A DNA stretch of 64,000 nt. It comes from Cerasicoccus arenae (GTDB lineage Bacteria > Verrucomicrobiota > Verrucomicrobiia > Opitutales > Cerasicoccaceae). Location: NCBI RefSeq assembly GCF_014651635.1, contig NZ_BMXG01000008.1:78607-142606 (forward strand), read 5' to 3'. Below, in pieces: positions 55,738-64,000 of the stretch (position 1 is its first letter; each line of letters starts with the position of its first letter). The notes under the pieces are model-generated. The model searched no databases. It was given only the letters and a program-made list of their open reading frames with translations, and had not been told where the DNA came from. The position numbers and the translations under genes are program-made.

Positions 55738-56907
55738 TTATTTAAAGATCACCTCGACCAAGGAGTAATCGTCCTCAAAGGCATCCCGGCCTTGTTGTTC
55801 TCGTACCCAGTCAACCATCGCGTCGACCTTGGTTGCGCCACTCGGTGCCACAGCCTCAAGTTGAACTGCAAATTCGTCATCGGTCATCATGCCGCGACCA
55901 TCCGGGTAATCTACTTCGTAAACGCCGTCACTAAAGACATACAGCTTGTCGCCAGACTGGATAGTCACGCTGTCATTGCTGAAAATCGTGCCCGGCATGC
56001 CACCAACAATCATGCCTGGTGTTGCCAAGCGTTGAAGTGGTGCACCGTCGCGGATAAGCACCGAGGCCGGGTGTCCACCTGAACTGTAAACCAGCTCCCG
56101 AGTGGTCTTATTATAGACCCCATACCACATCGTGAAGTACATGTCGTTGTGCTTCTCCATATCGAAGGCTTCATTGAGCCCACTCAAAACTGCACCAGGA
56201 TCATGAAAATCCACCCCGCGCAACGACTGCGAACGCATCACATTAATCGCCGACACCGAATGCAGAGCAGCACCCACGCCATGGCCACACACATCCAGCA
56301 GGTAGATTGCAAAATGCTCATCATCCAGCCAATGATAGCCAAAAGTGTCACCAGCCAGATCTGTTGAGGCAATGAAGACCCAATCTGTCTTAACGATGTC
56401 GTCCTCGTGCTTTTCGGGGAACAAAGATTGCACGTAACGGGCGGCTTCATCCAGCTCAGCTTGTAATGCGGCCTGAGCGGCGTTTCGCTCTAATAGACGA
56501 ATGTAGCCGGTCGAGTGATAACGGATGCGGGCGATTACCTCAAGCTTGTCTGGCAGCTTGACCATGTAGTCGTTGGCACCCAATTCAAAGGCCTTCTTCT
56601 TCGTCTCTGGATCTTCCTTGGAAGAGAGCACAATGATCGGCACGTCCTTAAGCTGTGGCTTGGCGCGGTAAAACTTGACCAATGTCAGGCCATCAACATC
56701 GGGCATTACGAGATCTTGGAGGATGACTGTCGGCTGGATGCTCACTGCAGCCTCGATTGCCTTCATCGGCTCAGTAATCGAGTGAAATTCGATGCCAGGC
56801 TCGTCGGCCAACATACGGCGCACAGCCTCACAAACCATGCCCTGGTCATCGACCATCAACACTTTAATTTTAAAATCCTGTTTCGCGGCTTCGAGGGCTT
56901 CACTCAT
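55738..56907 (-). CDS. Response regulator with PP2C (SpoIIE/RsbU) phosphatase output
   Basis: A 389-residue signalling protein. The receiver domain (about 14-130) has the acidic pair VDD (19-21), the phospho-acceptor Asp65 in LQDLVMPDVDG and Lys117 in YMVKLPD. A short coiled linker (about 130-165) leads into a SpoIIE-type PP2C domain (FIASTDLAGDTFGYHWLD, LLDVCGHGVGAALHS, YSSGGHPASVLI, YVFSDGVYEV) with the metal-binding acidic residues. Phosphorylation by a distant histidine kinase probably switches the phosphatase. ATG 56907 is preferred (MSEALEAAKQ). It pairs with the RsbW-like kinase. Confidence 0.92.
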   Translation of the reverse strand: MSEALEAAKQDFKIKVLMVDDQGMVCEAVRRMLADEPGIEFHSITEPMKAIEAAVSIQPTVILQDLVMPDVDGLTLVKFYRAKPQLKDVPIIVLSSKEDPETKKKAFELGANDYMVKLPDKLEVIARIRYHSTGYIRLLERNAAQAALQAELDEAARYVQSLFPEKHEDDIVKTDWVFIASTDLAGDTFGYHWLDDEHFAIYLLDVCGHGVGAALHSVSAINVMRSQSLRGVDFHDPGAVLSGLNEAFDMEKHNDMYFTMWYGVYNKTTRELVYSSGGHPASVLIRDGAPLQRLATPGMIVGGMPGTIFSNDSVTIQSGDKLYVFSDGVYEVDYPDGRGMMTDDEFAVQLEAVAPSGATKVDAMVDWVREQQGRDAFEDDYSLVEVIFK

Positions 56908-57226
56908 AGTAAATAGTAGCGCCAACATAGCGAGCGGCGACGCCAGCACAAGCGTTCAGTCAGAAAATGAGCATATAAAAAGCTGAATTACTCCTCCGCC
57001 AATGAGCAAAAATACACTGCCAGTAGTCAGAAGGCCTCAATGGCATAGATAGTGCTCCTAACCCCCATATTTCGTAAAACTGACCACTCAATTGACTACA
57101 TTTAGGGCAAATCCTTCGGTTTTAACGCTTTCTTGACCAAAAACAATTTGACGAATCGCCGTTTTCATATGATTGTATGCCTCAACGGCGTCTCGCCTGA
57201 GAGACTAACGCAAAATAACTAAGATC
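56908..57226. other. Divergent intergenic region
   Basis: About 320 AT-rich nt between the RsbU-like gene and the small unknown gene at 57227. TTGACC and TTGACG hexamers occur near 57134 and 57149, but no well-spaced -10 box follows. No reading frame or RNA gene is visible. Confidence 0.4.
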
Positions 57227-57592
57227 ATGCCAGCAACACTCGACACACCTAAAGCCCGTCAGGCTCCCAAGGCCAAGACGTCCCCGAAGCTCGCCGACCT
57301 CATTGACCGCATTGACGACCTTGGTGAATGGCCAATCACCAAATGTGATGAAGCCAACGTGCCGCTGAATATCGTGATCAGTGAGCCAGATGAGTTCAAT
57401 GCCCGTTGGACCCTCCTCGCAGACAATTTTAAACCACGTAGTGCCACGATTGACATCGAGACCTACGAGGTGGAAGCCGATAATAAAGAAGACCTGCTCG
57501 CGCTCGTTAACGAGATCATTCTCCCGCTTTACCGCGCCGCAGTCCATCAGCTCGAAAACAAGGGCACCTGCTTCTTCTGGAGCAAAGGCTAA
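57227..57592 (+). CDS. Conserved-looking small protein of unknown function
   Basis: A 121-residue soluble protein. The first 20 residues are basic and Pro/Ala-rich (MPATLDTPKARQAPKAKTSP). The remainder is an alpha/beta-like domain (KLADLIDRIDDLGEWPI, NVPLNIVISEPDEFNARW, ATIDIETYEVEADNKED) ending CFFWSKG. No signal peptide or membrane segment. Codon use resembles neighbours, and a strong terminator follows 28 nt after the stop, which supports a genuine monocistronic gene. I do not recognise the family. Confidence 0.7.
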   Translation: MPATLDTPKARQAPKAKTSPKLADLIDRIDDLGEWPITKCDEANVPLNIVISEPDEFNARWTLLADNFKPRSATIDIETYEVEADNKEDLLALVNEIILPLYRAAVHQLENKGTCFFWSKG

Positions 57593-57620
57593 ACGAATTT
57601 CAGGTGTGTGTGTTATTTTG

Positions 57621-57654
57621 GGCGGCGTGCTTCGTAATGGGGCACGCCGTTTTT
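57621..57654 (+). terminator. Rho-independent terminator
   Basis: An 8-bp stem CGGCGTGC / GCACGCCG with an 11-nt loop, followed by seven T. It ends the transcript of the small gene at 57227-57592 and lies just before the convergent thioredoxin gene. Confidence 0.92.
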
Positions 57655-57660
57655 TTGCGT

Positions 57661-58116
57661 TTAATCGAGCTTCGACATTTCTTCTCGCAGCCACTCCTGA
57701 AATTGATGCTTGGGCAACGCGCCCGCCATTTGCGCGACTAGTTTTCCTTGATAGAACAACATGAGTGTTGGAATCGAGCGAATCTGAAAACGCGCCGCCG
57801 TCTGCTGATTGGCCTCCGTATCCAGCTTGAGAAAGATTGCCTCGGTGGACATCTCTGCGGCCACTTCACTAAAGGTCGGCGCGAAGTTGAGACACGGGCC
57901 GCACCACGGTGCCCAGCAATCCACCACCACTGGCAAGCTACTTTTCTCAAGGATACGGCTAATACTTTGGTCAGTGGCGTTAATCGGCTGACCAGTCACC
58001 AGCGGGTTCCGGCATTTGCCGCAAACGGGGTTATCGCTCAACTTTTCCGAAGGTACACGATTAATAGCGCTGCAACTTGGGCAGACGATTTGCAATGAAG
58101 ATGTGTTTTCTGACAT
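57661..58116 (-). CDS. Thioredoxin 2-like protein with N-terminal zinc motif
   Basis: A 151-residue protein. The N-terminal zinc-binding cysteines are CPSC and CGKC (about residues 12-34), as in E. coli TrxC. A thioredoxin domain follows with WAPWCGPCLNFAP and cis-Pro RSIPTLMLFYQG. ATG 58116 (MSENTSSL) is the sensible start; the 21 residues before it are not homologous. It probably reduces proteins under oxidative stress in the cytoplasm. A TrxC identity is likely but not proven. Confidence 0.9.
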   Translation of the reverse strand: MSENTSSLQIVCPSCSAINRVPSEKLSDNPVCGKCRNPLVTGQPINATDQSISRILEKSSLPVVVDCWAPWCGPCLNFAPTFSEVAAEMSTEAIFLKLDTEANQQTAARFQIRSIPTLMLFYQGKLVAQMAGALPKHQFQEWLREEMSKLD

Positions 58117-58197
58117 AAATTTGAGTTTTCCAGCTTGGTTCATCGAGTCTCGGAAGCCAATCCGATAATGGCGCTCCAACCTTCCTGTGATTACAGC

Positions 58198-58698
58198 TTA
58201 CTTCAGCCCGTCCAGCGCATCCCAAGGGTTGGATTCCTTCCAGGCGAGACGGACGGCTTTTTGTTTTTGAGTAATCGTTTGCCGGCTACGCCCTTCACAA
58301 CGCTTTATCCAATCCGCCAGTTCTTCTGGCCGAATCGCAAACCCGCCAGAGGCCCGAATCGATTCAGCAATCAGATTATCCCGACTTACGACTGTGCAAG
58401 TTCCGGGTATTTTCGCATTCTTCACAATTTGCTCGATCAGACCATCGGCTGAAAGGTCAGACGGCGAGTAAAGCACCGCGAAAGTGCGAATCTCACCCGG
58501 GTATTGGACATCAACCATCGCCCCACGCCCATCGAAGACAGTCGTCACTCGATAGTTGTCGATGTCATGAATCACGCGTACCGCCTCCACCAATTGGTCA
58601 CAGGTTCCCGCCGGGTCTCGTTTAAAGCGGACGGCAAAATCAGGCCATTGGTGGATGACATTATACCCGTCAATCAAGAGATGGTTTTGCCCCGCCAT
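58198..58698 (-). CDS. NYN domain protein (YacP-like ribonuclease)
   Basis: A 166-residue PIN-like nuclease of the NYN/YacP (Rae1) family. HLLIDGYNVIHQWPDF carries the first catalytic Asp; VTTVFDGRG, VLYSPSDLSADGLIEQIV and CTVVSRDNLIAESIRASG carry further acids of the metal site. YacP homologues act on ribosome-associated mRNA or RNA decay. ATG 58698 (MAGQNHL) is the start. The frame continues upstream only as a shadow of pyrR. Confidence 0.85.
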   Translation of the reverse strand: MAGQNHLLIDGYNVIHQWPDFAVRFKRDPAGTCDQLVEAVRVIHDIDNYRVTTVFDGRGAMVDVQYPGEIRTFAVLYSPSDLSADGLIEQIVKNAKIPGTCTVVSRDNLIAESIRASGGFAIRPEELADWIKRCEGRSRQTITQKQKAVRLAWKESNPWDALDGLK

Positions 58699-58788
58699 TT
58701 GCCCTACGTTTCCTATTCGGAAGGAAAAGGCAACTCTCACGTAAAAACCATTGCGCGCGACGACACCGCCTTGCAAACTCCCCCGCCA

Positions 58789-59325
58789 ATGGAAACCCAA
58801 CGACGTATTGGCCCGGACGAAATCGACACTGCCATCCAAAGCATCGTCGATCAAATCGTCGTTCTTGAGCCTGAGCCGTCCAAACTGATCGTGGTCGGCG
58901 TTGCCAATGGCGGCGTACCCTTCGGTCAGATACTCGCAAAACGTCTCTCTGAAAGGTATGGATCCGAGATTCCACTCGGTCAGGTTAACATCACTTTCCA
59001 CCGTGACGATCTTGGGCAAAACTCTGTTTTACCTGAAAAATTTCGTACTTCCCTCCCCGTAGAGCCTGATGGCCACATCGTCATTCTCGCGGATGACGTC
59101 ATCTTCTCAGGCCGATCGGTGCGAGCAGCCTTAGCGGAATTGTTTGACTTGGGTCGCCCAGACTCTGTTCGCTTGGCAATACTCTTCGACCGTGGTTCCC
59201 GCCGATTACCAATTCAGCCCGACGTCATCGGATTCCAGGAAAACGTTGATGCGTCACAGCGCGTCAAGGTGCTACTGGACCCCACGAATGCGTCTCGGAA
59301 CGAAATATCTCTTTCATCCAAATGA
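58789..59325 (+). CDS. pyrR: Pyrimidine operon regulator / uracil phosphoribosyltransferase
   Basis: A 178-residue phosphoribosyltransferase-fold protein. The PRPP-binding loop is VILADDVIFSGRSVRAAL and KLIVVGVANGGVPFGQIL is also typical of PyrR. In Gram-positive bacteria PyrR binds mRNA leaders when UMP is high; here it starts the pyrR-pyrB-pyrC run. I saw no clear attenuator in the 90 nt before it. ATG 58789 (METQRRIGP) is the family start. The stop overlaps pyrB by 4 nt. Confidence 0.93.
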   Translation: METQRRIGPDEIDTAIQSIVDQIVVLEPEPSKLIVVGVANGGVPFGQILAKRLSERYGSEIPLGQVNITFHRDDLGQNSVLPEKFRTSLPVEPDGHIVILADDVIFSGRSVRAALAELFDLGRPDSVRLAILFDRGSRRLPIQPDVIGFQENVDASQRVKVLLDPTNASRNEISLSSK

Positions 59326-60275
59326 GCACTGAGCCAGAATGGAACCGCAAAGACCTCGTCGGCATTGAGGACCTCAGCCGAGAGGAATTGGAAATGATTT
59401 ACGCCAAGGCCGAGGAGTTAAAACCGACGCTGAAGCGCTCTCAAAAGAAGCAACCGATCCTCCGCGGTTATACCGTTGTGAATCTCTTTATGGAACCCAG
59501 CACGCGCACGCGGTTGGCCTTCGAGATAGCCGCGACCCGCCTCAGCGCTGATGTCATCACGGTTTCAGGCAATGCGAGTAGTCTGGTGAAAGGCGAAAGC
59601 TTGCGAGACACCGCGATGAATATCCAGGCGCTCAATGCGGACATCATCATCATGCGGCACTCGGCCGCAGGCTCAGCCCGCTATCTATCCCGGTGCATCG
59701 ACATTCCTGTAATCAATGCTGGCGACGGCGCTCATGAGCACCCAACGCAGGCCTTGCTCGACACGTTCACTTTGCGCGAAAAACTTGGCAAAGACCTGCG
59801 CGGCGTCAAAGTCACAATTTTAGGAGATATTCTCTTTAGCCGCGTCGCACGGTCAAACATTTGGGCACTGCGTAAGCTCGGTGCCGAGGTCACTCTGGCT
59901 GGCCCATCAACGCTAGTCCCAAAGCAATTTGAGCACTTCGGGGTAACAGTCATTCATGACCTCCGCGAAGCCCTTCGCGATGCCGACGCGGTCATGCTGC
60001 TGCGCATTCAGCACGAACGCCAATCCTCCACCCACTTTCCGTCACTGGGGGAATACACGAGCATGTTCGGGCTCAATGAAAAGCGCGCAAACTGGCTCAA
60101 GCCGGGCGCGATCATCATGCACCCAGGCCCCATTAACCGTGGCGTCGAGCTGGATTCGGTATTAGCGGATTCCAAGCGCTCCGTCATCCTTGAACAGGTC
60201 ACCAACGGCATTGCCGTGCGTATGGCTGTACTTTACCTTTGCGCGCATTACGCCGCGAAACATCGACTGGCATGA
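59322..60275 (+). CDS. pyrB: Aspartate carbamoyltransferase catalytic subunit
   Basis: A 317-residue enzyme for the second step of pyrimidine synthesis. The carbamoyl-phosphate motif is FMEPSTRTRLAFE; AHEHPTQALLDTF and VMLLRIQHERQ follow, with the aspartate-site region MHPGPINRGVE. No regulatory PyrI gene is next to it, as expected for the form associated with PyrR and a class I dihydroorotase. Start and stop both overlap neighbours by 4 nt. Confidence 0.97.
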   Translation: MSTEPEWNRKDLVGIEDLSREELEMIYAKAEELKPTLKRSQKKQPILRGYTVVNLFMEPSTRTRLAFEIAATRLSADVITVSGNASSLVKGESLRDTAMNIQALNADIIIMRHSAAGSARYLSRCIDIPVINAGDGAHEHPTQALLDTFTLREKLGKDLRGVKVTILGDILFSRVARSNIWALRKLGAEVTLAGPSTLVPKQFEHFGVTVIHDLREALRDADAVMLLRIQHERQSSTHFPSLGEYTSMFGLNEKRANWLKPGAIIMHPGPINRGVELDSVLADSKRSVILEQVTNGIAVRMAVLYLCAHYAAKHRLA

Positions 60276-61555
60276 GTGTTGTCTGGATAAAAAACGGTCG
60301 CGTAATCGACCCTGCCAATCAGCGGGACGAGATAGGCGATGTCTATGCAGTCGACGGTAAAATCGTCGAATCCCTAAGCAGTCAGCAAAAACAACAGGCA
60401 GAGACTTTTGACGCTCAAGGCCTAACCGTCAGCCCAGGCTTTATTGACCTGCATTGCCACTTGCGGGAGCCTGGCGACCGCCACAAGGAAACCATTGCCT
60501 CGGGCAGTCGGGCAGCAGCCAAGGGCGGGTTTACCACCGTGCTCTGCATGTCCAACACCAAGCCGCCAGCGGACAGCGTCGGCGCGATCCGGCAAATTGT
60601 CGACCTGATCGATCGAGATTCCATCATCAACGTCCTGCCAACCGGCTGTCTAACCATGAACCGCGAGGGCAAAGCCTTGGCACCGATTGGCTCACTCAAG
60701 CAAGCCGGTGCTGTTGCGATAAGCGATGGCGGGCATTGCGTGCAGAACAACGAAATCATGCGGCGCGGCGTCGAATATGCATCCATGTTTGATTTAGTCG
60801 TCTTGGATCATTGCGAAGACGCCAACCAAACGGATGGCTGCGTAATGAACGAAGGCCTCTGGGCCCTGAGACTCGGCCTCCGCGGGATGCCAAGCGCCGC
60901 TGAGGACATCATGGTTTCGCGCAATGTTATCTTGTCATCTCATTATGGTGCACGGATTCACCTGCAACACATCAGCTCAGCCTATGCGGTGGACGTGATT
61001 CGCCGGGCCAAGCAACGCGGGGTTAAGATAACCGCCGAAGCCACACCGCACCACATTTCGCTGACCGAAGCCTCGCTCAAAGACTACAATACCAGCTTCA
61101 AAGTCGTGCCGCCACTGCGCACAGAAGCTGACCGCCAGGCACTAATCGAAGGCCTGATGGATGGAACAATCGATTGCATCGCCACAGCCCACGCCCCGCA
61201 CACTGAAATCGAGAAGGACAAGGAATTTGATTACGCGCCATTTGGCATGAATGGCTTGGAAACCGCACTCTCGGTCTGCCTCGACACCCTCGTCCGCTCC
61301 AAACTCGTTGACCTATCCACCCTGATCGGCTACCTGACGCATCGTGCCGCCGCCGTGCTTAACCTCGACTGCGGAACACTTAGCCCAGGCACCTCGGCAG
61401 ACGTCACGATCTTCGACCCAGAGGAAAGTTGGCAGGTAACGCCAGATACGCTGGCCAGCCTATCACATAATTCTCCATGGCTCAACCTAACCTTGCGAGG
61501 TAAGGTCAAGGCGACCTATTATGCAGGCAAGCGGGTTTATCCCTTCGCTGACTAG
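60272..61555 (+). CDS. pyrC: Dihydroorotase, class I
   Basis: A 427-residue amidohydrolase that closes carbamoyl-aspartate to dihydroorotate. The zinc motif is DLHCHLREPGDRHKET; SNTKPPADS, AISDGGHCVQNNEIM, HYGARIHLQHIS and TAHAPHTEIEKD with the catalytic Asp region follow. The length and inserted loops match the class I type that often pairs with pyrB. ATG 60272 overlaps the pyrB stop. Confidence 0.96.
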   Translation: MSVVWIKNGRVIDPANQRDEIGDVYAVDGKIVESLSSQQKQQAETFDAQGLTVSPGFIDLHCHLREPGDRHKETIASGSRAAAKGGFTTVLCMSNTKPPADSVGAIRQIVDLIDRDSIINVLPTGCLTMNREGKALAPIGSLKQAGAVAISDGGHCVQNNEIMRRGVEYASMFDLVVLDHCEDANQTDGCVMNEGLWALRLGLRGMPSAAEDIMVSRNVILSSHYGARIHLQHISSAYAVDVIRRAKQRGVKITAEATPHHISLTEASLKDYNTSFKVVPPLRTEADRQALIEGLMDGTIDCIATAHAPHTEIEKDKEFDYAPFGMNGLETALSVCLDTLVRSKLVDLSTLIGYLTHRAAAVLNLDCGTLSPGTSADVTIFDPEESWQVTPDTLASLSHNSPWLNLTLRGKVKATYYAGKRVYPFAD

Positions 61556-61581
61556 CGGACGACGAACACACGCTTCTACGC

Positions 61582-62442
61582 ATGGCGCTCGTCATTTACT
61601 TCTGGATTATTCTAATCGCTGGTTTTGTCTTGTTGGTGCAAGATTCGCGCGAAGAATCCCGTACGCCAGCCCGTAATCCCCTGCCCGCCTGGAATGCAGA
61701 TATTCTCGAATTCCTGCTGTTCGTATCAATGCTGCTGTTCCTCTATGCAGGACTCGGCGGGCTCGTGGCAATCGCCACCGAAGATTGGCGAGCCAATCCG
61801 ATCTTGAAACCGTGGCGCACGCCCATGGTCGCCCTAGGTTCACAAGCGGGTATGCTGCTGACGGTGCTATTTCTCTTTCACCCGAGCTTCAAGAGACTGA
61901 TATCGTTCGACGCGCCCGAGAAAATCTTTTCGTTTAGCCCTCTCAGGCTGGGCTTCGGCGAATACTTCAAGCACGGATTGTTCGCTGCGCTCGCTGCGTT
62001 GCCACTCATCATGGCGATAGGCAAAGGTTGGGAATCGCTACTCATGTGGCTCGAGGATCTCGGTTTTCATGTCGCTTTGAATCGTCAGGATTTACTCGAC
62101 CTGTTCGCCAATGAATCCGGAGTCGCAGTTTCGATTACGATGATCGTCCTAGCCGTTGTCGTGGCCCCCATAACGGAGGAAATCGTTTTCCGCGGCGCGC
62201 TTTACCGCTACCTAAAGGGACGTTTCTCGCCACGAAGCGCCATGGTCTTCAGCTCGTTATGCTTCGCCCTCATTCATTGGAACTTACTGGCCGCAATGCC
62301 ACTGTTCCTGCTTGGCATGTTGCTCTGTAGAGCGTATGAAAAAAGCCAGAACATACTCGTCCCGATCTGTTTTCACGCTCTCTTTAACGCGAACACAATC
62401 GCCACGCTCATTCTGGCTTCCCAAGTAGACGCCATACCTTAA
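61582..62442 (+). CDS. CPBP family intramembrane metalloprotease
   Basis: A 286-residue membrane protein with about eight helices. The CPBP/CAAX-protease motifs are EEIVFRGALYRYL (EExxxR), FALIHWNL (FxxxH) and CFHALFNANTI (HxxxN/D), which form the metal site inside the membrane. Substrates may be prenylated-type or bacteriocin-related peptides; unknown here. It lies 26 nt after pyrC and 6 nt before thiL, probably in the same transcript without sharing function. Confidence 0.9.
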   Translation: MALVIYFWIILIAGFVLLVQDSREESRTPARNPLPAWNADILEFLLFVSMLLFLYAGLGGLVAIATEDWRANPILKPWRTPMVALGSQAGMLLTVLFLFHPSFKRLISFDAPEKIFSFSPLRLGFGEYFKHGLFAALAALPLIMAIGKGWESLLMWLEDLGFHVALNRQDLLDLFANESGVAVSITMIVLAVVVAPITEEIVFRGALYRYLKGRFSPRSAMVFSSLCFALIHWNLLAAMPLFLLGMLLCRAYEKSQNILVPICFHALFNANTIATLILASQVDAIP

Positions 62443-62448
62443 CCACCA

Positions 62449-63426
62449 GTGACTCCATTTACCGACCAGAAAGCCGACCAAATCGCCACACTCGGCGAAA
62501 ATGGACTGATTGAAAAAATCACACGATGGATGGAGCCAATCTCCCCCCCCCCTCCTTTCGGTATTGGCGATGATTGTGCTGTAATGGATTCCGGGGACGT
62601 TGGCACCCTGCTGGTCACCGTAGACGCCCTGATCTGGAATGAGCACTTTGACGACACCTTCACCCCGCAAGAAGCAGGCGCAAAACTCATCAAACGAAAC
62701 CTGAGCGACATTGCTGCGATGGGCGGTGCTCCGGCTGGTGCCGTCATTGCGTTGACCTTGTCTGATGACGTTAGTGTCAGCTGGCTAGAAGGCTTTTATG
62801 CAGGCATTCGTGAAACGGCGCAAAAGTGGGGGTTCCTCATTGTCGGAGGAGATGTTACCCGTGGCGGTGCGAGCAATTTTTTCGGCTCCCACCTCACCTT
62901 GATGGGCAGTGCCGCGCGCGCAATTCGCCGTAACGGCGGTCAACAAGCTGGTGACTACATTTTGGTCACTGGTGACCTTGGCGGCAGTCGTCACGGTAAA
63001 GAAAAGACCTTTTCGCCACGTATAACTGAAGGCCAATGGCTCGCCGAGCAAAGCGTCGTCAAGGCAATGATTGATGTAACTGACGGTCTAGCCAAGGACC
63101 TCCCCGCGCTCTTACCAAAAGGAACCTGCGCCCGGCTGAACATCGATCGATTGCCCATTAGTCAGGATGCCTGTAAGAAATCTGAATCCTCCGGTAAAAC
63201 ACCACTCACGCATGCCTTGGGCGATGGAGAAGATTACGAGCTGCTCATCATCCTCGACCAGAACACCGACCCTGAGCTCTTGCTTGAAGAATGGACGCGC
63301 TTCCACAAATCCTCGCTCACTCTCATTGGACGTATCGCCGAATCAGACGAAAGCACGGAACGTCGCTTGATCGACCACGCCACCGATCAGATAATCACCG
63401 ACGAAGCGTTTCAGCATTTTCGCTAG
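62449..63426 (+). CDS. thiL: Thiamine-monophosphate kinase
   Basis: A 325-residue ATP-dependent kinase that makes thiamine diphosphate. It shows FGIGDDCAVMDSG, LLVTVDALIWNEHF, KRNLSDIAAMGGAPAGAVI, VGGDVTRG and the later MIDVTDGLAKDLPAL and GDGEDYELLIIL of the PurM-like fold. Start GTG 62449. Four prolines near residue 33 are written with C-only codons (C10 at 62543-62552) directly before the conserved FGIGDD. Confidence 0.95.
   Translation: MTPFTDQKADQIATLGENGLIEKITRWMEPISPPPPFGIGDDCAVMDSGDVGTLLVTVDALIWNEHFDDTFTPQEAGAKLIKRNLSDIAAMGGAPAGAVIALTLSDDVSVSWLEGFYAGIRETAQKWGFLIVGGDVTRGGASNFFGSHLTLMGSAARAIRRNGGQQAGDYILVTGDLGGSRHGKEKTFSPRITEGQWLAEQSVVKAMIDVTDGLAKDLPALLPKGTCARLNIDRLPISQDACKKSESSGKTPLTHALGDGEDYELLIILDQNTDPELLLEEWTRFHKSSLTLIGRIAESDESTERRLIDHATDQIITDEAFQHFR
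62543..62552 (+). repeat. C10 tract inside thiL
   Basis: Ten C encode Pro-Pro-Pro-Pro (with neighbouring bases) in frame just before the FGIGDD motif. Confidence 0.95.
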
Positions 63427-63476
63427 CCTGTATTTTGATCTAGCCCCGCCTGCGGACCATCGCTAACCCATATGCC

Positions 63477-64000
63477 ATGAATATTGGTGCGATTTTTGAC
63501 TGGGACGGCGTCGTGATTGACTCCTCGGCCGCGCATGAGCGTAGCTGGGAACTACTCGCGGAGGAAAAAGGCCTCTTTTTGCCCGAGGATCATTTTAAAA
63601 AAGGCTTTGGGCGCAAAAATCAGTTCATCATCCCGAATCTACTTGATTGGGCACACCAACCGGAGGAAATCGAGGCCCTCAGCTATCGCAAAGAAGAACT
63701 CTACCGCGAAATTATCAAGGAAAAGGGCATTGAGGCACTGCCCGGTGTTCGTGAGCTACTTCAATTCTTCAAGGAAAAGAAAATTCCCTGCGTCGTGGGC
63801 ACATCGACTCCACGCATCAATGCTGAAACCATCATGGACGTAATTGGCGTCCGGGAGTACTTCGTCGACATCACCTCGGCGGAAGATGTCAATCACGGCA
63901 AACCTGATCCCGAAGTATTCCTGATAGCGGCGCGTAAGATTAATCGCGAACCCGCACGTTGCCTCGTATTTGAAGACGCACACTACGGAATCGAAGCGGG
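63477..64000 (+). CDS. HAD superfamily hydrolase, 3' end outside the window
   Basis: The first 174 residues of a beta-phosphoglucomutase/phosphatase-like HAD enzyme. Motif I is AIFDWDGVVIDSS (Asp nucleophile and second Asp), motif II VVGTSTPR, motif III HGKPDPEVFL and motif IV starts LVFEDAHYGIEAG. The cap helices lie at about 15-80. ATG 63477 directly precedes NIGAIFDWDG. The frame runs off the window end. The substrate is probably a small phosphorylated sugar or similar. Confidence 0.9.
   Translation, partial: MNIGAIFDWDGVVIDSSAAHERSWELLAEEKGLFLPEDHFKKGFGRKNQFIIPNLLDWAHQPEEIEALSYRKEELYREIIKEKGIEALPGVRELLQFFKEKKIPCVVGTSTPRINAETIMDVIGVREYFVDITSAEDVNHGKPDPEVFLIAARKINREPARCLVFEDAHYGIEA

Noticed and set aside
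58699-58788. PyrR-dependent attenuator before pyrR
   Set aside because: The 90-nt gap shows no convincing terminator/antiterminator pair or PyrR-binding loop.

Overview
The window looks like a chromosomal segment of a Verrucomicrobiota bacterium, most likely of the Opitutia (Puniceicoccales/Coraliomargarita-like) branch. The pointers are a PEP-CTERM sorting tail of the VPEPSHYALFGG type, the long form of IspG, a DUF5069 protein, a LacI regulator sitting with large glycoside hydrolases, and LPS-type envelope genes. The taxonomic call is inference from gene content. G+C is slightly above 50% by eye. I see no mobile element, no CRISPR array and no rRNA; there is one tRNA (His).

Layout. 1-2279: the 3' part of cysS and a CNBD-FHA fusion protein. 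2372-16294: one long minus-strand run. Read in the direction of transcription it holds a molybdenum cofactor operon (MOSC, moeA, moaC, mobA, moaD, moaE, moaA, TauE/SafE permease; nearly all junctions overlap by 4 nt), then rnhB, pdxJ-acpS-nnrD, a META lipoprotein, dprA, a heptosyltransferase, an MsbA-like exporter and a histidine phosphatase. 16420-17827: a porin with its terminator. 18177-21460: xth, and an MCE/Mla lipid-transport set (mlaF, mlaD, PqiC lipoprotein) with no permease gene. 21592-23671: half-size lycopene cyclase, arrestin/Spo0M-like protein, DUF5069, lipB. 23873-29447: an operon-like export cluster (Cys-rich secreted protein, HlyD adaptor, ABC ATPase, two FtsX-type permeases, Cys-rich lipoprotein). 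29510-38035: tRNA-His and a glycan locus (GH99-like lipoprotein, PEP-CTERM protein, GH2 beta-mannosidase, LacI regulator, GH31 glucosidase) with two copies of a TTTACGTAAA palindrome. 38099-44037: EEP phosphatase, HAD hydrolase, DUF3095 cyclase-like protein, ahcY and metK (the SAM cycle). 44465-53581: ispG, zinc-ribbon membrane protein, lone nuoA, tmk, Na/Ca exchanger, cysteine desulfurase, LysM lipoprotein, CPA2 antiporter. 53638-58698: two thioredoxins, fabI, an RsbW/RsbU pair, an unknown protein and a NYN nuclease. 58789-64000: pyrR-pyrB-pyrC, CPBP protease, thiL and a HAD hydrolase cut by the window end.

Most of the window is core metabolism and envelope biogenesis. The parts most worth a second look are the 23.9-29.4 kb export cluster with two cysteine-rich secreted partners, the LacI-controlled mannan/glucan locus, and a window-wide excess of long pure G or C tracts. 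Those tracts sit in frame inside housekeeping genes as runs of GGG or CCC codons.
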